The notes under the pieces: generated by a model
The model's input: only the letters and a program-made list of their open reading frames with translations
The model's database searches: none
Told to the model about the DNA's origin: nothing
From: an uncultured Gemella sp.
GTDB taxonomy: Bacteria; Bacillota; Bacilli; Staphylococcales; Gemellaceae
Direction of reading: 5' to 3'
Length of the DNA stretch: 64,000 bases
Assembly (NCBI RefSeq): GCF_900766305.1
Contig: NZ_CAAFUZ010000093.1
Coordinates: 20,138-84,137, forward strand
Shown here: positions 25,514 to 33,952 of the stretch, one piece after another
How the letters are laid out: each line of letters starts with the position of its first letter
Numbering within the stretch: position 1 is the stretch's first letter
Made by a program: the position numbers and the translations under genes

Positions 25514-26800
25514 CTAGAAAGTTTTTGCACTTAAGTAACCAAAACCTGTTTCGTTAGTAGCACCTGTAATAGCTTGGATTTCTACTTCGATAGTACCATC
25601 TTCTCTTAATGAGTCTTGGTTACCACCAGCGATTACATTTACTACATCAATGTGTCCGATAACTTTATCTAATTTTGGTAATACAACCACTTGGTTAGCA
25701 TTTCCTCCAGTAACTACAGCATTAGCAGCTACGTCAGCATCAGCTAAACTTTGGCTGGCTCCGTCACGTCCTGCATATTCATCAGTTACAATAACTGTTT
25801 TAACTTTTTCAGCTTCAATTTTTTTACAGTTCATGATTAAGTCAGTATCTGGGTTACCAAATCCTTCTTGAGATACGATTACAGCATCTAAGTTTAAGTA
25901 ACGGCAAAGTTTTGCAGTCCAGTTAGATGAACGTTCTTTATCCATTAAGTAAACATTTTCGTTAGTAATGATTACACCTAAGAAGTTAATTTCTTTACCA
26001 TGTTTTTTGTATAAATCTTCAATTACACCGTTGTTTAAGTGTACATATGTTGGGTTTTTATCACATGCTGATACACAGTTACCACTTACGATAGCACCAT
26101 CCATGATTTCTGTTGGATATAGAATAGTTGGTACTATTTGTTTGGCATCAACACCATATACATAAGTATCATGTAATAAACCTTGAGTTTGAAGCATGTA
26201 TACATATCCTACTTTTGGTAGATCTGGATATTCAGCAATTTGTTCTAATAAAGGTTTAGTTTCAAATACTTCTACTTCTTCTGGTTCTAATGAACGAGCT
26301 AACTCTGCAATATAACGAGCAGCTTTGAATCCGATATAGCGAACTGCTTTTTCGTGTTCGTGTTGTTTAACTCCTTCTTTAGGTTCAGCAATAACGATTA
26401 AGTTATTTGTTTTAGAGAATGGAGTATATTCAGCTCCAAGTCCTGTCATGTCGATAATACCTTCTTGGAATCCTACGATTTTACCTGTAGTTACTACAGC
26501 CATACCTTTAAGTGCAATTGTACGACCTTCACCTACAGTATCTACTTTTGAAAGGATACCTGGGAAAATTCCTCCACGACCTTCAACTTTAACACGAGGT
26601 TCAATTACATCCTTAACTGGTGTAATACGAACACTCTCACCTGGACGAGCAATATCTAAATCAACAGATTCAATTGCATCATCCTCGAAAACAGCTTTTA
26701 CAAGCTCTTCTTTATTTACATATAATACGTTTGCCTCGATTTTTGATTCTGCAGCAAATTGTATATCTTTAATATGGATCTTTCCTAATTCAAGACGCAT
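25514..26800 (-). CDS. grdE: Glycine reductase component B proprotein (alpha/beta subunits)
   Basis: A 428-residue proprotein that is self-cleaved into beta and alpha subunits; the new N-terminus becomes a pyruvoyl group that binds the amino group of glycine. The cleavage site is visible at Asn241-Cys242 in IVSGNCVSACDKNP, the same position known for clostridial GrdE. C-terminal GATNETGFGYLSAKTF is typical. The close relatives specific for sarcosine or betaine are distinguished by search; position in a grdX-trxBA-grdEABCD operon and the upstream glycine riboswitch favour glycine. Confidence 0.95.
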   Translation of the reverse strand: MRLELGKIHIKDIQFAAESKIEANVLYVNKEELVKAVFEDDAIESVDLDIARPGESVRITPVKDVIEPRVKVEGRGGIFPGILSKVDTVGEGRTIALKGMAVVTTGKIVGFQEGIIDMTGLGAEYTPFSKTNNLIVIAEPKEGVKQHEHEKAVRYIGFKAARYIAELARSLEPEEVEVFETKPLLEQIAEYPDLPKVGYVYMLQTQGLLHDTYVYGVDAKQIVPTILYPTEIMDGAIVSGNCVSACDKNPTYVHLNNGVIEDLYKKHGKEINFLGVIITNENVYLMDKERSSNWTAKLCRYLNLDAVIVSQEGFGNPDTDLIMNCKKIEAEKVKTVIVTDEYAGRDGASQSLADADVAANAVVTGGNANQVVVLPKLDKVIGHIDVVNVIAGGNQDSLREDGTIEVEIQAITGATNETGFGYLSAKTF

Positions 26801-26832
26801 ACCTAAAACCTCCCTATTGAGTTTATTTTTTT

Positions 26833-27150
26833 TTATAAATATTTGTTAATCATAGCTTCTATATTCGGAACAGTAGCATCGTCTTTAGTTACTTCTTCGA
26901 CTTTGTTTCCGTCTTTATATATGGCTATTGTTGGTAACCCTAAAACTTTTTGTTTGATTGCAAGTCTTCTTGCTTTTGTTGTATCTAGAGCAGCAAACTT
27001 AAGTTTGTCTCCGTATTTGTCTGCTAATTCATGTACACTTGGCATAAGTGCTTTACATGGTTCACATCCTTGGCTCCAAAAGTCTACTAGCACGTATCCT
27101 TCTGCTTCCAATACTTCACTCTCAAAGTTTTCTTTGTTTAGTTCTAACAT
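26833..27150 (-). CDS. trxA: Thioredoxin of the glycine reductase system
   Basis: A 105-residue thioredoxin. The redox motif is GCEPC ([12 protein letters not shown]) in place of the usual WCGPC, a variation also known for thioredoxins linked to grd operons. [12 protein letters not shown] carries the cis-proline loop. It would pass electrons from TrxB to the GrdA selenenylsulfide. It lies between trxB and grdE with short gaps; AAAGGAG precedes the ATG. Confidence 0.94.
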   Translation of the reverse strand: MLELNKENFESEVLEAEGYVLVDFWSQGCEPCKALMPSVHELADKYGDKLKFAALDTTKARRLAIKQKVLGLPTIAIYKDGNKVEEVTKDDATVPNIEAMINKYL

Positions 27151-27182
27151 TGTCTTTATCTCCTTTTATTTATTTTTAAATT

Positions 27183-28127
27183 TTATTCAAATTTCTCAGC
27201 AATATATTTTTCTGCAGTGATTGCTGCTACAGCACCATCACATACAGCTGTTACTACTTGACGGATTTCTTTTTGACGACAGTCACCAGCTACGTACACA
27301 CCTTCAACACTTGTTTTAGTGTCTTCTCCAGCTTTAACATAACCACCTTCTGTAAGTTCAACTTTTCCTTCAAATAGTTTAGTTTGAGGAACATATCCGA
27401 TGAAGAAGAATAATCCCATAGTTCCGTCTTCTTCGTCAGCTTCTACCACATATTCTTCACCTGTAGCTACATTTTTCAATTTAATAGCTTCTAGAATTCC
27501 ATCACCAATTGCTTCAAGAACAACTGTTTCAGTTCTAATTTCGATTTGTGGGTGATTTCTTGCTTTTTCAGCTGTGATTCTTTCACAGTGAATATCTTCT
27601 TCAAAGTGGATAATTGTTACTTTACGAGCAAATTTAGTTAAGAATAGAGCTTCCTCTACAGCACTATTTCCTCCTCCAACTACGAACACTTCAAGTCCAT
27701 CGAAGAAGTCGCCATCACAAGTAGCACAGTAAGAAATACCTTTACTTTCTAATTCTCTAACTCCTGGAATATCTAATTTTCTTGGTGATGCTCCAGTTGC
27801 AATTACCACTGCTTTAGCTGTGTAATCACCGCTTGTACATGTAACTACTTTTTCGTCCCCTTCAAGTTCAACGTTTAGCACTTCTTCTTGTTTGAACTCA
27901 GTACCAAAACTTTTTGCTTGTTCTGCCATTCTCGCTGTTAAACGTGGTCCAGTTGGATCTTCAATCGCACCAGGATAGTTTTCAATCATGTGAGTGATTG
28001 CAGCTTGTCCTCCATTTTTTGATTTTTCTAGAACCAAAACATTTAATTTAGCACGTGAAGCGTATAACGCTGCTGATAAACCTGCAGGCCCAGAACCAAT
28101 AATAATTACATCATAATTTCTACTCAT
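27183..28127 (-). CDS. trxB: Thioredoxin reductase of the glycine reductase system
   Basis: A 314-residue FAD/NADPH-dependent flavoprotein. It has the N-terminal FAD site IIGSGPAGLSAALYASRA, the redox-active CATCDGDFF (about residues 134-142), the NADPH-binding VVGGGNSAVEEALFL and the C-terminal FAD motif GVYVAGDCRQKEIRQVV. AGGAG lies upstream of the ATG. Second gene of the operon; it reduces TrxA at the expense of NADPH. Confidence 0.96.
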   Translation of the reverse strand: MSRNYDVIIIGSGPAGLSAALYASRAKLNVLVLEKSKNGGQAAITHMIENYPGAIEDPTGPRLTARMAEQAKSFGTEFKQEEVLNVELEGDEKVVTCTSGDYTAKAVVIATGASPRKLDIPGVRELESKGISYCATCDGDFFDGLEVFVVGGGNSAVEEALFLTKFARKVTIIHFEEDIHCERITAEKARNHPQIEIRTETVVLEAIGDGILEAIKLKNVATGEEYVVEADEEDGTMGLFFFIGYVPQTKLFEGKVELTEGGYVKAGEDTKTSVEGVYVAGDCRQKEIRQVVTAVCDGAVAAITAEKYIAEKFE

Positions 28128-28149
28128 AATTATTCTCCTTTATTTATTT

Positions 28150-28518
28150 TTATAAAATTCTTTTTATCGCATTTAATAATAAATCGTGATCGATAACACT
28201 AAAGTCATCTTTTACCCTATCTGTCCACTGAGGAACTTCTTTATTTTTTCTAAATTTTTCAAAAGTTCCTACGGCTTCAGAAATTAAGTTTATAGAAGCA
28301 ACATCTAAATCAGTACTTTTCTTAATAACTACAGATCTGTAAATTGTTTCATTTGGTTTTACACTTCCGTATAGTGGATGTGTAACAACTTCCCAATTTT
28401 CATGTACATAGTCCCTAACTTTTTTTAATACATCTAGATAATCTATATCATGATATTCAACTTCTATATCTCTAAATTTTTCTTTTGAAAATCTTGGATT
28501 ATTTGTTATCAATTTCAT
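28150..28518 (-). CDS. grdX: GrdX family protein
   Basis: A 122-residue protein of the GrdX family, which opens many glycine reductase operons but has no proven function. The N-terminal LITNNPRF and central YHDIDYLDVLKKVRDYVHENWEVVTHPLYGSVKPNETIY match what I recall of the family's layout (first part strand-helix, then HPL.GSVKPNE). AGGAGG lies upstream of the ATG. It is the first gene after the riboswitch. Confidence 0.85.
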   Translation of the reverse strand: MKLITNNPRFSKEKFRDIEVEYHDIDYLDVLKKVRDYVHENWEVVTHPLYGSVKPNETIYRSVVIKKSTDLDVASINLISEAVGTFEKFRKNKEVPQWTDRVKDDFSVIDHDLLLNAIKRIL

Positions 28519-28530
28519 AGCATCCCTCCT

Positions 28531-28572
28531 AAAATAAAAACAACAAAAAGAAAGCTAGCTTTCTCTCTGTTG
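28531..28572 (-). terminator. Riboswitch-controlled terminator before grdX
   Basis: On the minus strand a long stem starts CAACA and closes TGTTG around AGAAAGCTAGCTTTCT, followed by a TTTTTATTTT tract. A competing pairing of CTCTG with CAGAG just upstream could act as antiterminator, giving expression when glycine is bound. Confidence 0.85.
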
Positions 28573-28680
28573 ACTTGCTTCAGAGTTCTGTCCTAGTGCA
28601 GTCTTTTTACCTGAGAATTTCATCAACAGTTGCTAAGTGTTGATTTGTCCCTTCGGTGTCCAATGTCCTCTCCCGCACTA
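28573..28680 (-). ncRNA. Glycine riboswitch (gcvT-type aptamer)
   Basis: On the minus strand the leader reads GCGGGAGAGGAC, then ACCGAAGGGACAAA, then TTCTCAGGTAAAAAGACT and GGACAGA, the ordered conserved blocks of the glycine aptamer. A variable hairpin (ATCAACACTTAGCAACTGTTGAT) is inserted between the second and third blocks. I see one full aptamer only, so a singlet or a type with a vestigial second half. It sits directly before the terminator and grdX, so glycine would switch on its own reductive catabolism. Confidence 0.9.
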
Positions 28681-28710
28681 ATCATACAGTTTTATTTTCT
28701 ACACCTTTAT

Positions 28711-28763
28711 TTTATACTATTTATCTAATAAATGGAACCTTAATTTTAACGCATGTATGCGTT
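28711..28763 (-). promoter_or_regulatory. Candidate promoter and palindromic operator of the grd operon
   Basis: On the minus strand a TATAAA -10 (28716-28711) is preceded by a poor -35 (GGTTCC). Just upstream lies a perfect palindrome, AACGCAT-GT-ATGCGTT read on the plus strand (28748-28763). A weak -35 box with a palindrome at this place suggests an activator site. The rest of the gap up to 29010 is AT-rich without other recognisable elements. Confidence 0.45.
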
Positions 28764-29015
28764 CCACAAAAATATATTAGCATATCAAATTACAGAAAAT
28801 AACATTGAATCTTATAAAAACTAATATATAACTGTTATATAACTGATTTTTCACCTGAAATACAAAAAATATTTTTGTTTTTTTTAAAGTGTAGTTTTAT
28901 AAATTAAGGTATGCCATCTATCTGAAAACCTTGATGTAAAGCTTATGAAAATAATGAAAATGTATAGTCAATATAAAAAAATATGTGTTTTTGAGTTAAT
29001 TTGAAAATTTTTCCG

Positions 29016-29044
29016 TTGAAATATACATATATTTTCGTTATACT
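29016..29044 (+). promoter_or_regulatory. Promoter of the RarD-type gene
   Basis: TTGAAA (29016-29021), 17 bp, TATACT (29039-29044), 35 bp before the ATG. Confidence 0.7.
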
Positions 29045-29079
29045 TAATCATACATTCATCTCGTTTAAGGAGGGATAAT

Positions 29080-29997
29080 ATGAACAATACGCAGAAGAGT
29101 TTAATAGCTATTCTTATATGTTATTTTTCATGGGGATTATTTCCTATATATTTTAAATTACTAAAAGAGATAGGTGCATATGAAGTTCTTGCGATGAGGA
29201 TTTTATGTTCTTTTGTTTTTATGATTATCGTAGTCGCAATTGCTAAAAATAAAAAATCAATCTTTAATGAAATAACAACTCTCTGGAAAAATAAAAAAAG
29301 TGTTTTACTATTAGTCCTAGCATCATTTTTAATAACATTAAACTGGCTTACATATATAATTGCGGTAAACACTAACCACGTTCTAGAAGCGAGTTTTGGA
29401 TATTACTTAAATCCAATTGTTACAATTATACTAGCAGTAGTATTTCTAAAAGAGAAATTAACACGTACACAAACAATAGCGTGTCTATGTGTTGGGGGTT
29501 CTTTAATATACCTATTTGTTTCTCTCGGATCACTTCCCTGGATTTCTATTTTACTTGCACTAAGTTTTGGACTTTATAGCTTATGTAAAAAGAAAATTGT
29601 TCTAAGTCCAAAAGCAAGCTTACTTATAGAAACTGCGATAGTTTCCCCTATTGCACTTATTTATATGGGGTATCTTTCATCGAATAACTCAATTACATTC
29701 TATTCTTTTGGAACAGATACACTAATATACTTATTATTATCTGGTGTAATTACTGCAGTTCCTCTAATGTTATTTGCTAAAGGAGCTACAGCAATTCCAC
29801 TATACATTTTAGGTATCCTACAATACTTACCACCTACAATGCAATTCTTCATAGGAATCTTTGTATACGGAGAAGTATTAAGCGTTCAGAAACTAATATC
29901 ATTCTCAATAATTTGGGTAGCCGTAGCAGTATTCTGTTATTCAGCGGTTATATCAATGAAAAAACAAAACTTAATCAATGAGAGTCATAAAAAATAA
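29080..29997 (+). CDS. rarD: RarD-type EamA-family transporter
   Basis: A 305-residue membrane protein with about ten hydrophobic segments, matching the RarD subgroup of the EamA/DMT superfamily. Characteristic blocks are the N-terminal CYFSWGLFPIYFKLL, NWLTYIIAVNTNHVLEASFGYY LNP region and GVITAVPLMLFAKGA, TIPLYILGILQYLPPT-like near the end. AAGGAGGG precedes the ATG. It is monocistronic. Export of a metabolite is likely by family, but no substrate is established. Confidence 0.88.
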   Translation: MNNTQKSLIAILICYFSWGLFPIYFKLLKEIGAYEVLAMRILCSFVFMIIVVAIAKNKKSIFNEITTLWKNKKSVLLLVLASFLITLNWLTYIIAVNTNHVLEASFGYYLNPIVTIILAVVFLKEKLTRTQTIACLCVGGSLIYLFVSLGSLPWISILLALSFGLYSLCKKKIVLSPKASLLIETAIVSPIALIYMGYLSSNNSITFYSFGTDTLIYLLLSGVITAVPLMLFAKGATAIPLYILGILQYLPPTMQFFIGIFVYGEVLSVQKLISFSIIWVAVAVFCYSAVISMKKQNLINESHKK

Positions 29998-30004
29998 AAT
30001 AGAA

Positions 30005-30043
30005 AAGAACTTATCCATATTTTTTCACGGATAAGTTCTTTTT
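30005..30043 (+). terminator. Terminator of the RarD-type gene
   Basis: AAGAACTTATCC and GGATAAGTTCTT pair, followed by TTTATA. The stem has A-rich sequence on the other side and may also serve the convergent Nudix gene. Confidence 0.88.
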
Positions 30044-30512
30044 ATAATATCTCCCAATTCTTATATATTACCTTCTCTAAGGTATTTTTATGATTACTTA
30101 ATTCCTGTTTCAATTTCAAAATCAATGGTGAGGAATTCTTTATATCTAATTCTTCCAAGTCAATCCAATATATTCCACTAGAATCATTTAGTTCATCTTC
30201 CAACTTTTCTGAAATCGTATCTTGCTGTTCGAGATTAATATCAACGTCATAAAATACCATAATATGATGTACTGTTCGGTTAGATTCTTCTACAAAGGCA
30301 TCATAAACCCTACAGTTCACATAGTTTTCTATTTCATACCCCGTTTCTTCTCTGAATTCTCGAACTAATGTTTCTGTAAGTCCCTCATTTTCTTTTTGAC
30401 TACCCCCAGGTAAATCAAATCTATTTTTATAAGGGCCTCTCTCTTTTTGGATACATAAAAGTTTATTATCTCTAATACATATTCCATAAATTCCAATGTG
30501 ATTAACAATCAT
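30042..30512 (-). CDS. Nudix hydrolase
   Basis: A 156-residue Nudix-fold pyrophosphohydrolase. The full Nudix box is present at about residues 36-58: GGSQKENEG, then TLVREFREETGYE, satisfying Gx5Ex7REUxEExGU with the metal-binding glutamates. The rest of the sequence (VYDAFVEESNRTVHHIMVFYDV) is typical of MutT-like sanitising enzymes, but the substrate is unknown. It is downstream of galU, separated by a palindromic terminator repeat. Confidence 0.9.
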   Translation of the reverse strand: MIVNHIGIYGICIRDNKLLCIQKERGPYKNRFDLPGGSQKENEGLTETLVREFREETGYEIENYVNCRVYDAFVEESNRTVHHIMVFYDVDINLEQQDTISEKLEDELNDSSGIYWIDLEELDIKNSSPLILKLKQELSNHKNTLEKVIYKNWEIL

Positions 30513-30542
30513 AACACACCTTCTCTCGTTTCTTAAAAAAAA

Positions 30543-30599
30543 CGGGTGTGACTCGACAAAATCGATTTCTCCGAAATCACGATTTTTGAGTCACTCCCG
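30543..30599. repeat. Dispersed palindromic repeat, copy 1 (galU terminator)
   Basis: A 57-bp imperfect palindrome with arms GTGACTCGACAAAATCG and CGATTTTTGAGTCAC around TTTCTCCGAAA-like centre. On the minus strand it ends in a T8 run and so terminates galU. The same sequence, about 85-90% identical by eye, recurs inverted at 37604-37660 and more loosely at three further sites. Confidence 0.8.
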
Positions 30600-30607
30600 C
30601 TTTAATC

Positions 30608-31483
30608 TTATTCTAATTCTGCTAATTTAGCTTTTAAATATGGCACTAATTCATCTTTTAGATCAGATTTAAGTGCAAAGTCGATAGTAGTTTTAACAAA
30701 TCCAATTGTTTCTCCTACATCATAACGTTTACCTTGGAAGTCATATGCATAAACATTTTCTTCCTCATTTAACATTTGGATAGCGTCTGTTAATTGAACT
30801 TCTCCACCAACACCTACTTGTTTTTTAGCTAAGTGTTTAAAAATTCCTGGGTTAAGAACGTATCTTCCCATAATCGCTTGGTTAGATGGTGCTGTTCCAG
30901 GAGCTGGTTTTTCTACGAACTTCTCAACTTCATATAAATGTCCATCTTGACTTTTAGGCGCAATAACACCGTATCTATGAGTTTGATCTTCTGGAACTGT
31001 TTGAACACCAATTACAGAACATCCTGTTTCTTCTGCTTTATCAATAAGTTGTTTGATCGCAGGGTATTCATCATTGATTACAACGTCATCACCTAGTAAT
31101 ACTGCAAATGGCTCATCACCGATGAAACTACGAGCAGTTAAAATCGCGTCCCCTAGTCCTGCCATTTCTTTTTGACGTACGTAGTGAATATTGGCAAGTT
31201 GTGTTGGGTACTTAACTTTTTCTAGCATCGCTAACTTACCTTTGTTTTCTAACTCAACTTCTAATTCAACATTTCTATCGAAGTGGTCTTCAATAGCTCT
31301 TTTTTGTTTACCAGTTACAATAATTATATCTTCGATTCCAGCTTTCACCGCTTCTTCTACTATGTATTGAATTGTAGGAGTATCGATAATTGGCAGCATC
31401 TCCTTAGGTAATGCTTTAGTCGCAGGAAGGAAACGTGTACCATATCCTGCAGCCGGAATAATCGCTTTTCTTACTTTTTTCAT
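30608..31483 (-). CDS. galU: UTP-glucose-1-phosphate uridylyltransferase
   Basis: A 291-residue nucleotidyltransferase that makes UDP-glucose. The N-terminus [26 protein letters not shown] is the nucleotide-binding signature. [10 protein letters not shown] (about 130-139) has the metal-binding aspartate, and [10 protein letters not shown] and [10 protein letters not shown] are family motifs. It has its own strong promoter. With galE further along it supplies UDP-sugars for surface polymers. Confidence 0.96.
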   Translation of the reverse strand: MKKVRKAIIPAAGYGTRFLPATKALPKEMLPIIDTPTIQYIVEEAVKAGIEDIIIVTGKQKRAIEDHFDRNVELEVELENKGKLAMLEKVKYPTQLANIHYVRQKEMAGLGDAILTARSFIGDEPFAVLLGDDVVINDEYPAIKQLIDKAEETGCSVIGVQTVPEDQTHRYGVIAPKSQDGHLYEVEKFVEKPAPGTAPSNQAIMGRYVLNPGIFKHLAKKQVGVGGEVQLTDAIQMLNEEENVYAYDFQGKRYDVGETIGFVKTTIDFALKSDLKDELVPYLKAKLAELE

Positions 31484-31521
31484 GTATTCACCTATATTCT
31501 TTTCTAAAATTTAACAAACTT

Positions 31522-31550
31522 ATAATAACATATTTTCATCGATTTGGCAA
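31522..31550 (-). promoter_or_regulatory. Promoter of galU
   Basis: On the minus strand TTGCCA (31550-31545), 17 bp, TATTAT (31527-31522). Confidence 0.75.
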
Positions 31551-31684
31551 ATTTTTTCCTTATTTTCAAACTACATAAATAACATTTTCAATTCAGCACT
31601 CTTTAATATCTCTGATATTGAATATTGATATTATGTTTTTTCCGTAAAATGACTATGCTATTCATTATTGTTTTTCGAACATTT

Positions 31685-31730
31685 TACGAACAAAAACGAA
31701 AGGAAACTTAGGATGTAAATTCATCCTAAG
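31685..31730 (-). terminator. Terminator of htrA
   Basis: On the minus strand CTTAGGATG pairs with CATCCTAAG, followed by TTTCCTTTCGTTTTTG. Two direct copies of TACGAAC/TCGAAC lie just beyond (31675-31690); their meaning is unclear. Confidence 0.75.
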
Positions 31731-31741
31731 TCACCCATATT

Positions 31742-33079
31742 CTATCTTGTATTTAATGCCTGAACAACTACATTTGTTGTTTTTTCTTTTCCATCTCTGT
31801 AGTAAGTTACTTTTACAGTATCACCAATTTTTGATTTCTCAAATAAGTATTTTCTAACTGCAGCAACATCTTTTACTTCTTCACCATTTAATTTTGTAAT
31901 GATATCATATTTTTCCAATCCTGCTTGTGCAGCTGGAGTGCCATTCTCAACATAACGAATTACCACACCTTGTTTACCTTCATATTTCAATTGAGATTTT
32001 ACAGTATCACTATCCACTGTATTAACTGATACTAATTGCACTCCTAATGCAGGTCTAATCACTCTACCCGATTGTTCTAATTGTTCAGTGATAAGTTTTA
32101 CTTCATTTGAAGGAATACCAAATCCAATTCCCTCAGCACTTACGTTTGCTGTTGCTTTGGCAATCTTAGATTCGTTAATACCGATAAGTTTACCTTCGCT
32201 ATTGATTAGTGCTCCTCCACTGTTACCCGGATTAATAGCTGCATCAGTTTGGATTACAGTTTGGTTCCAGTCATTTTTACCATCTCCATCAACGTCCATA
32301 GGAATTTGTCTATTTACAGCCGATACGATACCTTTTGTAACAGTATTAGAAAGGTTAACATCTAAAGGTGATCCGATAGCGAACGCTGTTTCACCAACTG
32401 CGATTTTATCACTATCCGCAAAATCCATAGTTGTAGTTACATTATCACCACTAATTTTTAAAACTGCAAGGTCTGTCCAAACATCAGTTCCAACAACTTC
32501 TGCATTTACATTAGTTCCATCACTTAAAATAACAGATAACTTCTTAGCTCCATTAACAACGTGATTATTAGTAACGACATAAGCTGTATTTCCAACTTTT
32601 TTGTAGATTACTCCACTACCACTAGAAGCAGCTTTTAGTTCACCTGAATCATTACCAGTTCTGCTAGAACCTCCCAAGATTGACTCTAGACTGTTATTTG
32701 AGTTACTTTGATAATTTACGATTGATACTACTGCATCTTTTGCTTTTGAAATTGCATTTACTGTGATTTGTTCATTATCTTTATCTTCTTTTGTAGCTGT
32801 CACCGAAGAATTTAGAGCCTTACCAGTTCCCATTACCGCTTGCGCTCCAAAAACACTAGTAGCCCCTAGGGCAAACGCTGCAAAAACAGTTAGGAATAAT
32901 TTTCCATAGTTATTTTTCTGCTGAACAGGTACTTGTGTATTGTTCATCTCTTGATAATTTTCATAGTTGTTGTATTGAGAATTTTCCACATTATCATAAT
33001 TTGGATAATCATTTTGTTCATTATAATTTCCTTGATTGTTAAATTCTCTATTATGTTGGTTGTTATTTCTATTTTCCAT
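31742..33079 (-). CDS. htrA: HtrA/DegP-like membrane serine protease
   Basis: A 445-residue S1C-family protease for quality control of exported proteins. Residues 1-55 are a cytoplasmic Asn/Tyr/Gln-rich tail, residues about 58-82 the membrane anchor, and the protease domain faces outward. The triad is visible: His in VVTNNHVVNG, Asp in WTDLAVLKI, Ser in NPGNSGGALIN. A PDZ domain (about 340-440) contains GVVIRYVENGTPAAQAGL. AGGAG lies upstream of the ATG. Upstream sits a direct repeat like the CiaR box of streptococci, at the expected distance from a -10 box. It is monocistronic. Confidence 0.95.
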   Translation of the reverse strand: MENRNNNQHNREFNNQGNYNEQNDYPNYDNVENSQYNNYENYQEMNNTQVPVQQKNNYGKLFLTVFAAFALGATSVFGAQAVMGTGKALNSSVTATKEDKDNEQITVNAISKAKDAVVSIVNYQSNSNNSLESILGGSSRTGNDSGELKAASSGSGVIYKKVGNTAYVVTNNHVVNGAKKLSVILSDGTNVNAEVVGTDVWTDLAVLKISGDNVTTTMDFADSDKIAVGETAFAIGSPLDVNLSNTVTKGIVSAVNRQIPMDVDGDGKNDWNQTVIQTDAAINPGNSGGALINSEGKLIGINESKIAKATANVSAEGIGFGIPSNEVKLITEQLEQSGRVIRPALGVQLVSVNTVDSDTVKSQLKYEGKQGVVIRYVENGTPAAQAGLEKYDIITKLNGEEVKDVAAVRKYLFEKSKIGDTVKVTYYRDGKEKTTNVVVQALNTR

Positions 33080-33144
33080 AAGAATCCTCCTTTTAATCCT
33101 TATTTATATTATTTTAAGTTTAAACGTGTTTTACTTACATTTTT

Positions 33145-33189
33145 ATAATATCAGTAGCAACTTAAACGAAGTTTAAAGAAAAGTTTAAA
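33145..33189 (-). promoter_or_regulatory. CiaR-like direct repeats and promoter of htrA
   Basis: On the minus strand TTTAAA (33189-33184), 6 bp, TTTAAA (33177-33172), 5 bp (CTTCG), TTTAAG (33166-33161), then exactly 10 bp and TATTAT (33150-33145). The last two units match the streptococcal CiaR box TTTAAG-N5-TTTAAG with one difference, and the distance to the -10 box is that seen at CiaR-activated promoters. The regulator itself is not in the window. Confidence 0.65.
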
Positions 33190-33323
33190 TGTACTTAATA
33201 TTTTTTTACGAATTACGTATAAGATATTTGTCGTAAAATATCATAAACTTAATAATTCTATATATAAATTATATGAAAAAAATAAGAACTATGCAACATT
33301 TGTAACCTAATGAAACCTAAATA

Positions 33324-33385
33324 AAAAAACTCAAACGTAATTATTACATGTTTAACAATCAGATACATATAAACTACGCTTGAAT
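33324..33385 (-). terminator. Terminator of the pgeF operon
   Basis: On the minus strand TCAAGCGTA pairs with TACGTTTGA around an internal GTTTATATG/CATGTAA-type stem, followed by T7. The rest of the 313-bp gap is the htrA regulatory region and AT-rich spacer. Confidence 0.7.
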
Positions 33386-33392
33386 TTTATTT

Positions 33393-33926
33393 TTATACTA
33401 ATACTATATATTTTTTACAAATATCTGCGAAGAATCCTTGAACATCGCCTGCTTTAAGCATATCTTCTTGTTCTTGATCCACAATATAGTTCTCACTAGC
33501 TTCCATAACTGCAAGAAGTCGTTTGAAGGTATCAGCGAATAGTGCTTCATCTTCATTTAGTAAGTAGTTGAAGTTTTGTTCAGCAAAAAATGGAACGAAA
33601 ACCTCTCTGAATGCACCTTGACGAATTCTACCGATAAGTTTTTCACCACTCGCTGTAACGAATAAATCACCTTGCTTTTCTACGAATTCTTTCGCTTTTA
33701 TGTGACTAGAAAAAATCTGGAATCCTTCCGCTTCTTTATACTCTCTAAAAACAGGAATTTTAAGACCTTGTTCTTCATAAAGAGCTTTATCGATTATCAC
33801 AAAAACCTCTTCTAAATCCCAGAATTCTTTTGCTATATAATAAAATGCTACACGCCATCTACTATCACTTTTCGGCAATCTTTTAAATGTAGCTACTTGT
33901 TCTACTAATTTAATATCTTTTTCCAA
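33393..33926 (-). CDS. Uncharacterised protein, possibly SseB-like
   Basis: A 177-residue soluble protein that I cannot place firmly. ALYEEQGLKIPVFREYKEA and FSSHIKAKEFVEKQGD resemble the layout of SseB N-terminal domains (a value to be shown, then a bounded enzyme-level parameter), but the match is weak. The start is a TTG at 33926 with AGAGGA seven bases upstream. It is the second gene of an apparent operon with pgeF, 26 bp apart, and ends at its own terminator. No signal peptide or membrane segment. Confidence 0.6.
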   Translation of the reverse strand: MEKDIKLVEQVATFKRLPKSDSRWRVAFYYIAKEFWDLEEVFVIIDKALYEEQGLKIPVFREYKEAEGFQIFSSHIKAKEFVEKQGDLFVTASGEKLIGRIRQGAFREVFVPFFAEQNFNYLLNEDEALFADTFKRLLAVMEASENYIVDQEQEDMLKAGDVQGFFADICKKYIVLV

Positions 33927-33952
33927 TACTGTTTCCTCTATTCTATGTGAAT

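Noticed and set aside
26833-27150. Thioredoxin with GCEPC as a damaged active site
   Set aside because: Both cysteines are present and variants of WCGPC are known for thioredoxins of glycine reductase operons.
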